DNA of 64,000 nt, from NCBI GenBank assembly GCA_003215655.1, contig QCKB01000001.1, positions 248,001-312,000 of the forward strand, written 5' to 3'. The notes below the pieces were generated by a model that worked only from the letters and a program-made list of their open reading frames with translations, did not search any database and had not been told where the DNA came from. The translations under genes and the position numbers were made by a program. This document shows, piece by piece, positions 44,408 to 52,084 of this stretch. Numbering within the stretch: the stretch's first letter is position 1; the number at the start of each line of letters is the position of its first letter. The stretch is from Prochlorococcus sp. AG-409-J16 (GTDB taxonomy: Bacteria > Cyanobacteriota > Cyanobacteriia > PCC-6307 > Cyanobiaceae).

Positions 44408-44427
44408 TAGTATATCTGTACTATCAT
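44408..44427 (+). promoter_or_regulatory. LexA-box-like operator and -10 element of umuDC
   Basis: TAGTATATCTGTACTA at 44408-44423 is a near palindrome. Its outer arms TAGTA and TACTA are exact, and the right half TGTACTA matches the cyanobacterial LexA box AGTAC-N4-GTACT type. TATCAT at 44422-44427 is a plausible -10 that overlaps the site, so a bound repressor would block RNA polymerase. It lies 41-60 bp before the umuD start. Confidence 0.65.
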
Positions 44428-44467
44428 CTTTCCTCGCGATATCGCTTGCCCTCGCTCAATTCTTCCC

Positions 44468-44872
44468 TTGGCACCTGCGAAGGTCTCAGCAGGATTCCCT
44501 TCACCTGCCGAAGATTTCCTAGAAACTAGGATCGACCTAAACGAACATCTAATCCAACACCCTGCCAGCACCTTCTTCCTGCGCGTAAGTGGTCACTCAA
44601 TGAAAAGTTCCGGAATCCACAATGGCGACCTCTTAATCGTTGACCGAAGTTTAGACCCAGTACCTGGCCACATCGTAGTGGCAGCACTAGATGATGGCTT
44701 TACAGTAAAACGACTTGCGCGCCACCACGAAGTCCTACGCCTAGAAGCCGACAACCCCGATTATCCACCACTTGAATTCCGAAACTACAACAATGTACAA
44801 ATTTGGGGAGTTGCAATTTATTCAATTCACAGTCTCACTCTCCCTCTCAAAAAACACTACTTACACAAATAA
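44468..44872 (+). CDS. umuD: UmuD, self-cleaving SOS polymerase subunit
   Basis: S24 peptidase-fold protein that becomes UmuD' after RecA-stimulated self-cleavage and joins UmuC to form Pol V. Cleavage site Ala8-Gly9 (KVSAGFPSPAEDF), catalytic Ser44 (VSGHSMKSSG) and Lys81 (DDGFTVKRLA). The Ser-Lys and cleavage-Ser spacings (37 and 36) equal those of E. coli UmuD. The arm before the cleavage site is only 8 residues, against 24 in E. coli, because the only in-frame start is TTG 44468. Followed 50 bp later by umuC. Confidence 0.92.
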   Translation: MAPAKVSAGFPSPAEDFLETRIDLNEHLIQHPASTFFLRVSGHSMKSSGIHNGDLLIVDRSLDPVPGHIVVAALDDGFTVKRLARHHEVLRLEADNPDYPPLEFRNYNNVQIWGVAIYSIHSLTLPLKKHYLHK

Positions 44873-44922
44873 ATCCCTAGTCAAATATATACAAATTTTC
44901 TCCTCCTGTTTGCCCTGTCCCG

Positions 44923-46197
44923 ATGGTCCAAGCGACAGCTTTAATCGATGGCAATAACTTCTACGCTGCCTGTGAGCAAAGTATCGATCCCAGTCTGGTT
45001 GGCAAGCCTCTAGTAGTTCTCTCCAATAATGATGGTTGCATTGTGGCTCGCAGTTCCGAAGCTCGTGCACTCGGCATCTCCATGGGCAAGCCATATTTCA
45101 AAATTCGTCACGAGCTAGACCGACTAGGAGTAGTTGTTCGTAGCTCTAATTACGCCCTTTATGGCGACATGAGCCAACGTCTCATGGAAACACTTAAAAG
45201 TAATTGTGAACAGTTAGAGATATATTCTATCGACGAAGCATTCGTCCACTTAAGCAGTCCCTTCTCATCTGACCTATGTACCTGGGCCCGTCAACTGCGT
45301 GCCAAAGTACATAGAGATCTAGGCTTACCAGTTTCTATTGGGCTCGGAACTAGCAAAGGCCAAGCAAAACTTGCCAACCACCTAGCCAAAGCCATCCCAG
45401 CTCATGCTGGTGTATTCAACCTACTAGCAACTAGCAACGCAGACCCGTGGCTTCAATCAATCGCGATCGAGAATGTATGGGGAGTTGGTCGAGAACTAGC
45501 CAAGTGGTGTCGCCTGAGAGGTATCAAAACAGCACTCCAGCTACGAGACATGCCAAGCCACGAACTATCCATGAAATGTGGCATCACCGGAATACGCTTA
45601 CAGCATGAACTACATGGCCAAGCATGCCTACCTTTAGTCCAAGCTCCAGCACCTAAAAAGGAAACCTGTGTAAGCCAAAGTTTTAGATACCCTATCAATA
45701 ACTTCATCGAACTCCGTCAAGCAATAGCTACTTACGTAGTACGTGCCAGCGAAAAGCTACGCCGCCAACGGCAACATGCTGGATCTATCACGGTATTCAC
45801 ACGTAGCAGCCCCTTCTCACCTTCTTTCTATAAAAAAACCGCTACCGCCTACCTAGACCTTCCCAGCAACAACACAGCCGATCTTTTACAGGCCTCCCTT
45901 CCATTGACAAAAGAGATTTTTCATCCACATCGCCGCCTAATCAAAGCAGGAGTAACAATGCGGAACCTACACAGCGCAAATTATTTACAACAACATCTAC
46001 TGCTTGGCTATAGCGAAGAGATGCAAGAGCGTCGTGAACAACTAATGAAAACAATTGATCACCTGAATCTCCAATATGGAAATGGCACGGTGAACTGGGC
46101 AATCTGTGGACTACAGCCAAAGTGGAGAATGCGTCGTGACTTGCTTAGCCATGCCTCTACAACATGTCTCAAGCAAATACCAATAGTGAAGGCCTAA
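44923..46197 (+). CDS. umuC: UmuC, Y-family DNA polymerase V catalytic subunit
   Basis: Translesion polymerase. Palm acidic residues are in ALIDGNNFYAACEQ (first Asp) and YSIDEAFVHL near residue 103 (Asp-Glu). The helix-hairpin-helix thumb is IENVWGVGRELAKWCRLRGI, and the little-finger region follows. At 424 residues it is full length. The 3' end overlaps the convergent small gene by 4 bp. SOS control is expected from the LexA-box-like site before umuD. Confidence 0.95.
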   Translation: MVQATALIDGNNFYAACEQSIDPSLVGKPLVVLSNNDGCIVARSSEARALGISMGKPYFKIRHELDRLGVVVRSSNYALYGDMSQRLMETLKSNCEQLEIYSIDEAFVHLSSPFSSDLCTWARQLRAKVHRDLGLPVSIGLGTSKGQAKLANHLAKAIPAHAGVFNLLATSNADPWLQSIAIENVWGVGRELAKWCRLRGIKTALQLRDMPSHELSMKCGITGIRLQHELHGQACLPLVQAPAPKKETCVSQSFRYPINNFIELRQAIATYVVRASEKLRRQRQHAGSITVFTRSSPFSPSFYKKTATAYLDLPSNNTADLLQASLPLTKEIFHPHRRLIKAGVTMRNLHSANYLQQHLLLGYSEEMQERREQLMKTIDHLNLQYGNGTVNWAICGLQPKWRMRRDLLSHASTTCLKQIPIVKA

Positions 46198-46493
46198 ATC
46201 TCTTGTAAAAGTTGTACAACTTTCTGTTTAGTACTGAGCAGTAAAACCAAACTTTCACCATGGCAAGCAAGACCCATTTGGCAACGCAATAGCTCCACAC
46301 TGACCAAGGCAATTCCACAAGTCTCAGACAGCAGGACTGGCAAAGTTCGGTCATCACCATGCATCCTCTGCAAGTCAAGTGCTTGAACTACAGCATATTT
46401 CGCTTTTTCCATCCCCAACCTTTCAACAAATTGAGGCCAGAGATGGTTGACATGACTGCACTCTGCAAAATCAACGAAAGAAGAATGGCCCAT
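46194..46493 (-). CDS. Conserved picocyanobacterial hypothetical protein convergent with umuC
   Basis: A 99-residue, partly helical protein with WPQFVERLGMEKAKYAVVQAL and a hydrophobic C-terminal half (LSETCGIALVSVELLRCQMG). No recognised domain and no certain membrane segment. A 16-bp perfect palindrome (AAAGTTGTACAACTTT, 46208-46223) lies at its 3' end. Function unknown. The 165-bp spacer 46494-46658 beyond its start shows nothing recognisable. Confidence 0.6.
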   Translation of the reverse strand: MGHSSFVDFAECSHVNHLWPQFVERLGMEKAKYAVVQALDLQRMHGDDRTLPVLLSETCGIALVSVELLRCQMGLACHGESLVLLLSTKQKVVQLLQEI

Positions 46494-46658
46494 GAAACAT
46501 CACTCTCTACCAACAATCAATTTGAATGACATTAAGGGGTAGCGTCTCTAGTACTAATGCGATCATCTAAATCCCATAAGGATCGTCTCAAAAAATTCGA
46601 CCTTATAAAGGTAGTCATCTAAATAAACATAAAAAAGTTAAAAAGATAAAAATTCTAT

Positions 46659-48716
46659 TTAAGCCGTGATGGGTTGATTCCCATCGAAGCCAGCACAACG
46701 TTGCTGATCAAGATGAAGGATATGTTTTCTTTCACTGTAATAAAGCTCCTGAAAACGCAACGCATCACCATTGAGTTCCTCAAACATTTTTTCTATACGC
46801 GTTTCCATATCAATTGAATCAACAGGGTTATTACGCTCTTCTTCAATTAAGGCAGCGATACATCGTTCAAGCGTTTCAATTCGCTGGCCACTCCAAGCCT
46901 CGATGAGATGTCTACAACGTTTAAGACTCTTTTGACGCTCTAAAACTGCTGCTGTGCCACGAAGCTGAAGCAACGGTTCCTCCATAGACGCTAATTGAAC
47001 TTCACTAGGCTTAAGCAAGGGAGTCAATCGAGCCAACAAAGAGTTGTTTTCCAATAGCAACTGATCAGTCAACAAACGTGGTAATTCAATCTTCTGAAGC
47101 TCCTCTCCTGATTGAGTGCCTCGACTGATTTCCTCAAGCTGTCCAGACCCGAGATTTGTTTCTTCCAAATCAGTAATCGCAGCCCATAACAAACGATGAT
47201 GCTGAAGAGCAAAATCCTCTAATTCACGTTCACGTAACTCCCTCCGAATAGCAGCTCGATGCTTTGGACAATGAAGATATAGGCAAAGGATCTCAAATTC
47301 ACTTCTCTCACGTTGATTACTCTCACCTGGTTGCTCATGCCGGCCAGAACGACCATGCCATCGCTGTCCCTTGACCTGTTGACGCAAGTCTTCCTCTAAC
47401 TGAAGCGATAGTCGACCATGTCCACCACTTAAACGCTCCGCAACCTGTTGCAAATAATGCGTACGGACAGCTGACTGAGGTAATTTCCCTAATAATTCAA
47501 CCAAGCCAGTAACTGCTTGCTGAAACTGATCAGAAAGGCTCAGGTCACGTCCTTCAAGAATCTGTTCAATCTGCCAATCAAGCCAAAGTGGCGCCTTATC
47601 AAGAAGAGCCCTGTACTCACCAGGTCCATGACTTTGAAGATACTCATCAGGATCCTTTCCAGAAGGCAGGTGAAGCACCCTTAACTCCAATTGTCCCTGA
47701 AGTGCCAATTGTTCTACTTCTCCTATAGCCCTATTAGCGGCTCGAACACCTGCACCATCTGCATCAAAGTTAAGAACAATTCGCTTCCTATCTGAGCAAC
47801 GACACAACTGTGTAATTTGCTGACCACTTAAAGCTGTGCCCAACGAAGCCACAGAATTTGTAACTCCTGATGAATGAAGAGCAATAACATCAAAATATCC
47901 TTCTACAACTACAGCTCTATCGTCAGAACGAATTGAATTAGCTGCACGATTAAGACCAAATAAATGCTTACCCTTCTCAAAAACTTCTGTCTCAGGGGAA
48001 TTCAAATACTTAGGTTCAGATCCATCAAGACTGCGTCCACCAAATCCAATAATCCTCCCTTGTCGATCATGAATTGGGACCATTACTCGATTACGGAAGC
48101 GATCGTAGAAACCATCCCCTCCCTTCCGAGCAACTAACAATCCGGCAGATGCAAGTAATTCAGGAGCAAGACCTTCCACCTTCTGCAGATGTTTTCCTAA
48201 GCCATCCCAGCTCTCAGGCGAATAACCTAACTCAAATGTATCAATGGCGGTTTCGGCCAAGCCCCTCTTCTGAGTTAGGTATTTCAATGCCTCTCTTCCA
48301 TCTGGAGATCGCAACTGACTTCGGAACCAGCCAGCAGCCAAAGAAAGAGCCCGGTGTAACTTCTCTCTTCTAGAAAGTTGTTGACGTAAACGTTCTTGCT
48401 GTGGGCCCTCAATCGTCTCTATTGGGAGCTGATACTTTCGAGCCAGCTCGAGTACAACATCCCCAAAACTTTGACGGTGGAACTCCATAAGGAATTTAAT
48501 AGAGTTGCCACCAGCTCCACAGGAAAAGCAGTAATAGAACTGTTTTGCAGGTGAAACCGTCATCGACGGTTTACTGTCATCATGAAATGGACAAATCCCA
48601 ACAAACTCTCGTCCTTTTTTTTTCAATACAACGTGCTCACCGACAACATCGACGATGTCTGCACGTTCCTTAACAGCCTCAATTGTTCGTGGGTGAAGGC
48701 GAGGTATTGACATCAT
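46659..48716 (-). CDS. dnaG: DNA primase DnaG
   Basis: Synthesises RNA primers at the fork. Zinc ribbon Cys42, His45, Cys63, Cys66 (GICPFHDDSKPSM, YYCFSCGAGG), RNA polymerase core from about residue 110, TOPRIM motifs VVVEGYFDVIALH and LNFDADGAG, and a C-terminal helicase-binding region. 685 residues is normal for cyanobacteria. Two adjacent ATGs (48716 and 48713) are possible starts. It is divergent from the EamA gene with a 110-bp spacer. Confidence 0.96.
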   Translation of the reverse strand: MMSIPRLHPRTIEAVKERADIVDVVGEHVVLKKKGREFVGICPFHDDSKPSMTVSPAKQFYYCFSCGAGGNSIKFLMEFHRQSFGDVVLELARKYQLPIETIEGPQQERLRQQLSRREKLHRALSLAAGWFRSQLRSPDGREALKYLTQKRGLAETAIDTFELGYSPESWDGLGKHLQKVEGLAPELLASAGLLVARKGGDGFYDRFRNRVMVPIHDRQGRIIGFGGRSLDGSEPKYLNSPETEVFEKGKHLFGLNRAANSIRSDDRAVVVEGYFDVIALHSSGVTNSVASLGTALSGQQITQLCRCSDRKRIVLNFDADGAGVRAANRAIGEVEQLALQGQLELRVLHLPSGKDPDEYLQSHGPGEYRALLDKAPLWLDWQIEQILEGRDLSLSDQFQQAVTGLVELLGKLPQSAVRTHYLQQVAERLSGGHGRLSLQLEEDLRQQVKGQRWHGRSGRHEQPGESNQRERSEFEILCLYLHCPKHRAAIRRELRERELEDFALQHHRLLWAAITDLEETNLGSGQLEEISRGTQSGEELQKIELPRLLTDQLLLENNSLLARLTPLLKPSEVQLASMEEPLLQLRGTAAVLERQKSLKRCRHLIEAWSGQRIETLERCIAALIEEERNNPVDSIDMETRIEKMFEELNGDALRFQELYYSERKHILHLDQQRCAGFDGNQPITA

Positions 48717-48826
48717 TCCATTCTGCGAGAATTCCTAAGATTGGGCTATAAGAAAGTGTCCCTAGCCCAGAACAAAAAAATAAAGTTCATAAATATCCAA
48801 TCAAACTATTACCTTTGTGAAGCTAA

Positions 48827-49738
48827 GTGCTGATGCCCTGGCCCATCTGGCTAACTGGCAGGACGAAAACAGGGAAAGGGAGTAGGGCCCTTATTTCAAG
48901 CGCCCTAGCTTTCAGCCTAATGACTGTTTGCGTCAAACACTTGAATGGTCGTATCCCTGTGGCAGAGATCGTCCTAGCAAGAGCCTGTATCAGTCTTGGA
49001 ATAACAAACATAATGCTCCGGAAACTTAAAGTCTCTCCCTGGGGGAAAAACAAACTCTTATTAGTAATAAGAGGCCTACTTGGAACAGTTGCTTTATTTT
49101 GCGTTTTTAAGGCTATAGAAGAATTACCTCTTGCATCAGCAACAGTCATTCAATACACTTACCCAACATTTACTGCATTAGCAGCTTGGGCTTTTTTAAA
49201 AGAAAAGCTTCGCAAAAGGATAATTACAGCTGTTCTTATAGGCTGGATAGGAATAACACTAGTTGTACAACAAAACTGGCTTGGAAGTGCAGCTACTAAT
49301 TCCATACCATTATCAGGCACTTCCATTGGCCTTACTGGCTCAATTCTTACGGCATTGGCATATGTTTGCGTAAGAAAGCTTTCAAAGAAAGAGCATCCTA
49401 TGGTTATTATTTATTACTTTCCTCTCATATCAATACCCATTACCTTACCTTTAATAGCAAATCAGGCAGTTATGCCAATAGGGGCAGAATGGCTTTGGAT
49501 TTTAGGAATAGGTTTATTTACTCAACTAGGGCAAATCTGGATCACGGAAGGACTCAGGCTGCTACCAGCGGCTCAAGCAAGTGCAATTAATTATGTACAA
49601 GTTCTATTCGCAACATTGTGGGGGATACTCATTTTTGGAGAAGCTGTAAATCTTTCAATGATCCTTGGAGCCCTTTGCGTACTAATCGCTACCTTGATCA
49701 GCCTCAGCTCCATAGATAGAACTTTACGAATGAGTTAA
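48827..49738 (+). CDS. EamA/DMT-family permease
   Basis: A ten-helix transporter of 303 residues built of two EamA repeats. The first holds LMTVCVKHLNGRIPVAEIVLARA and ASATVIQYTYPTFTALAAWAFLKE. The second holds GLRLLPAAQASAINYVQVLFA and WGILIFGEAVN. These two ...P-ALAA..FLKE and ...G..FGE patterns are classic for drug/metabolite exporters. Substrate unknown. Start is GTG 48827 or ATG 48833. Confidence 0.88.
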   Translation: MLMPWPIWLTGRTKTGKGSRALISSALAFSLMTVCVKHLNGRIPVAEIVLARACISLGITNIMLRKLKVSPWGKNKLLLVIRGLLGTVALFCVFKAIEELPLASATVIQYTYPTFTALAAWAFLKEKLRKRIITAVLIGWIGITLVVQQNWLGSAATNSIPLSGTSIGLTGSILTALAYVCVRKLSKKEHPMVIIYYFPLISIPITLPLIANQAVMPIGAEWLWILGIGLFTQLGQIWITEGLRLLPAAQASAINYVQVLFATLWGILIFGEAVNLSMILGALCVLIATLISLSSIDRTLRMS

Positions 49739-49780
49739 TTGGACAGCCAAGAAAAAAACAACATTCGGCCCGTCTAGTAG

Positions 49781-49794
49781 GTAGTAACACTTAC
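49781..49794. promoter_or_regulatory. Possible NtcA site (GTA-N8-TAC)
   Basis: GTAGTAACACTTAC at 49781-49794 matches GTA-N8-TAC exactly. It lies 120 bp before the secreted-protein start at 49914. Unlike the glnA site, the position 22 nt downstream (TGATGC at 49817) is not TA-N3-T, so a class II promoter is not supported. May be chance. Confidence 0.3.
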
Positions 49795-49913
49795 CAGCAT
49801 TTTAAAAACCTCTGCATGATGCTGCCATTTTTCGCAGAAGGAATATGCTTGCTTTTAAGACTAAAAGCCTAATCATTCTTCAAGCCAACCCAGATCACAT
49901 AGGAACCTCGACC

Positions 49914-50291
49914 ATGAAACTAATTCTTCTAGGCCTGCTTGCCTTTTGCCCACTCTCTCCGGCGGTTGCAGGTGAATACCAGGCAGGCTTCTCTACATCA
50001 AGAACATGTACAAGAAATGAATACAGAGAAGAATACGTTCCTGGAACAAAAAATTCACCCGGATATGTGAAGTCTTGGAATGAGGTAGTAGAAGTACCCT
50101 GCGACTCCTCCTCCCCCAAATCAGTCAATCAAAATACAGATACAAATGATTGCTCCGAAGGCACAGTTGCAGGAGGCCTGCTAGGTGGCGGCCTGGCTAC
50201 AGCAATCTCTAGAGGGAAAGATCGCTGGTGGGCAATCCCAGCAGGCGCTGTTGGTGGAGCAATGATTGGCTGCCAAGTTGATGGAGGTTAG
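49914..50291 (+). CDS. Secreted glycine-zipper protein
   Basis: From ATG 49914, about 125 residues. The signal peptide is KLILLGLLAFCPLSPAVA, cleaved before GEYQ. The mature part has cysteines (RTCTRNEYREEY, EVPCDSSS, DCSEGT, GCQVDGG) and a C-terminal glycine-zipper (GTVAGGLLGGGLATAI and IPAGAVGGAMIGC) like those of outer-membrane or 17-kDa-antigen proteins. The frame opens upstream at 49845, but a signal peptide requires the later start. Function unknown; envelope location likely. The 257-287 bp to ruvA hold no supported gene. Confidence 0.75.
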   Translation: MKLILLGLLAFCPLSPAVAGEYQAGFSTSRTCTRNEYREEYVPGTKNSPGYVKSWNEVVEVPCDSSSPKSVNQNTDTNDCSEGTVAGGLLGGGLATAISRGKDRWWAIPAGAVGGAMIGCQVDGG

Positions 50292-50578
50292 CCAAATAGA
50301 ATTAACCCCAAAAAGCAAAATACATTCTCGATAAAATCTTATTAGTAAGATCATCAATATTCTCATCTAAATAATTAACTTAATTATCAATTTATGAGTT
50401 AATTAATTCCAGTCTTAATAGAAGGAAAATCATATATCCCGATCTAAAAAACCTTTCCTGACAAAGATAGTAAAAATTAATACCATCTAGCTTTAGGGAG
50501 TTGGAACTCTAAAAAAGGTCTTCTGGCTCATATAGGACTGGACAGTACATGCACTATGGAAGAGTTTCAGGGGTATCT

Positions 50579-51253
50579 ATGATTGGCTGGCTAAAGGGGC
50601 AAAAAATTGAAAACTGGAGGAATAGCACAAAGCAAGGAATCCTTTTAGCTTGTGGTGGTGTGGGTTATGAAGTTCAAACAACACAACGGCATCTGGTCAC
50701 ACTAGAGAGTCAAGAAATATGTGTGCTATGGATTCACGAAGTACACAAAGACGATGGAATAACCCTTTTTGGATTTCAAAACAAAAATGAAAGAGACCTT
50801 TTTAGAGTTCTAATAGGGATAAATGGTGTGGGTCCTCAAACGGCCCTATCACTATTTGAGACCCTTAATCATGGAGATCTCATTCAAGCCATCTCCGAAG
50901 GAGACCACATAGCACTATGCAAAGCAGAAGGAGTAGGCAAACGAACTGCTGAAAGAATTTCCCTCGAATTACGAACCAAGCTCAGCTCTTACAATTTCGG
51001 CGATCATCCTGTTTCTCTTATAAAAGATGATCCGCTCTCTTCAATACAAATCAATTCCGAAGAGCTACAAGACCTCTTCTTGGCATTAAGAGGCCTTGGA
51101 TACGAAGACCTGGAAATTCGCCAAGCATTACTTTCCCTCTCAGAGGAAGCTTCTAAAGGCTCTCCGCAAAGCAATAGTGATTCATTAACACAAGGAAATA
51201 CTGAGAGCTTGATCAAGTCTGTCCTGTTGCGGCTATCACAAGAAGCTGCCTAA
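50579..51253 (+). CDS. ruvA: Holliday junction branch migration protein RuvA
   Basis: RuvA binds junctions and loads RuvB. N-terminal OB domain starts MIGWLKGQKIENW, the middle helix-hairpin-helix pair is FRVLIGINGVGPQTALSL and KAEGVGKRTAERISLELRTKL, and the RuvB-contacting C-terminal domain ends the protein. ATG 50579 is preferred over ATG 50549, whose 10 extra residues are not found in relatives. Likely in one rightward run with rpsO and the PAM68-like gene. Confidence 0.94.
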   Translation: MIGWLKGQKIENWRNSTKQGILLACGGVGYEVQTTQRHLVTLESQEICVLWIHEVHKDDGITLFGFQNKNERDLFRVLIGINGVGPQTALSLFETLNHGDLIQAISEGDHIALCKAEGVGKRTAERISLELRTKLSSYNFGDHPVSLIKDDPLSSIQINSEELQDLFLALRGLGYEDLEIRQALLSLSEEASKGSPQSNSDSLTQGNTESLIKSVLLRLSQEAA

Positions 51254-51312
51254 AAGGGTAAGCAAGGAGTTAAATTAGGCATCAACAAAACAGATCCAGC
51301 CAAACATCAAGC

Positions 51313-51582
51313 ATGTCGTTAGATACCACTCAGAAGCAACAACTAATCAACACTCATCAAACCCATGGAACTGATACGGGTTCAGTCGAGGTACAAGTTG
51401 CAATGCTTACTGAGCGAATTAGCAAACTCAGTGGGCACCTTCAGAACAACGATCACGACTTTTCCTCACGTCAAGGCCTTCTTAAAATGATTGGCAAACG
51501 CAAGCGGCTACTAACTTATGTACGAGGAAAAAGTGAACAGCGCTATAGCGATTTAATTACAAAACTAGGCATCCGTGGATGA
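51313..51582 (+). CDS. rpsO: 30S ribosomal protein S15
   Basis: 89-residue protein with the S15 signature [20 protein letters not shown] and [19 protein letters not shown]. Binds the 16S rRNA central-domain three-way junction. Standard length. Lies 60 bp after ruvA and 42 bp before the PAM68-like gene. Confidence 0.97.
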   Translation: MSLDTTQKQQLINTHQTHGTDTGSVEVQVAMLTERISKLSGHLQNNDHDFSSRQGLLKMIGKRKRLLTYVRGKSEQRYSDLITKLGIRG

Positions 51583-51623
51583 TCCTAAAGAAGGATTATT
51601 AGCCAACATCCATTCCTAAAAAA

Positions 51624-52067
51624 ATGGCCGAACCTCTCAAAGCTAAAAAATCCTTTCCTAAAAAGGCCAAGAATGGATTAGCTCCTAAGATCAAAAAAAA
51701 ACAATCCCTCAGTACCTCTACAAAAGCTAAAACCTCTAACAATCAAGCCTCAGGTATTCCTAAACCCGTAGCTAACAGAATGGCTAGAAGAATTGCCATT
51801 CTTACTGGAATACCAACAGTTACAGGTATGTGTGTATTCATAGCTAGTTATCTTGCTGTAAGTAAAGGGATTGCAGATATACCACCTGTTTTAACATTAA
51901 TAACGTCAGCCATATGTTTTTTAATTGGACTTCTTGGCCTTAGTTTTGGAATGCTTTCAGCCAGCTGGGAAGATACTCCTGGGAGCTTGTTAGGACTGGA
52001 GAATGTTCAACCAAACATCAAAAGGATGCGAGATGCATTCAAATTAGATCAACAAAATAAAACCTAG
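51624..52067 (+). CDS. PAM68-family protein (DUF3464)
   Basis: A 147-residue protein with a long Lys-rich N-terminus (about residues 1-50), the motif IPKPVANRMARRIAILTGIPT, two transmembrane helices (about 62-85 and 92-112), and the C-terminal SASWEDTPGSLLG signature. Plant PAM68 and its cyanobacterial homologue assist photosystem II assembly and chlorophyll-protein biogenesis. The C-terminus (NVQPNIKRMRDAF) is conserved. ATG start. Confidence 0.88.
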   Translation: MAEPLKAKKSFPKKAKNGLAPKIKKKQSLSTSTKAKTSNNQASGIPKPVANRMARRIAILTGIPTVTGMCVFIASYLAVSKGIADIPPVLTLITSAICFLIGLLGLSFGMLSASWEDTPGSLLGLENVQPNIKRMRDAFKLDQQNKT

Positions 52068-52084
52068 AACTATAATCATTAAGC

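Noticed and set aside
46208-46223. 16-bp palindrome AAAGTTGTACAACTTT as a terminator for umuC
   Set aside because: Short, low GC, no following U tract, and located inside the 3' end of the convergent coding sequence.
46550-46567. TAGTACTAATGCGAT as a second LexA box
   Set aside because: Only the left arm matches; there is no right GTACT arm at the required distance.
50539-50555. AGTACATGCACTAT before ruvA as a LexA box
   Set aside because: Only one half (AGTAC) matches, and the spacing to the other half is wrong. The position overlaps the first possible ATG.
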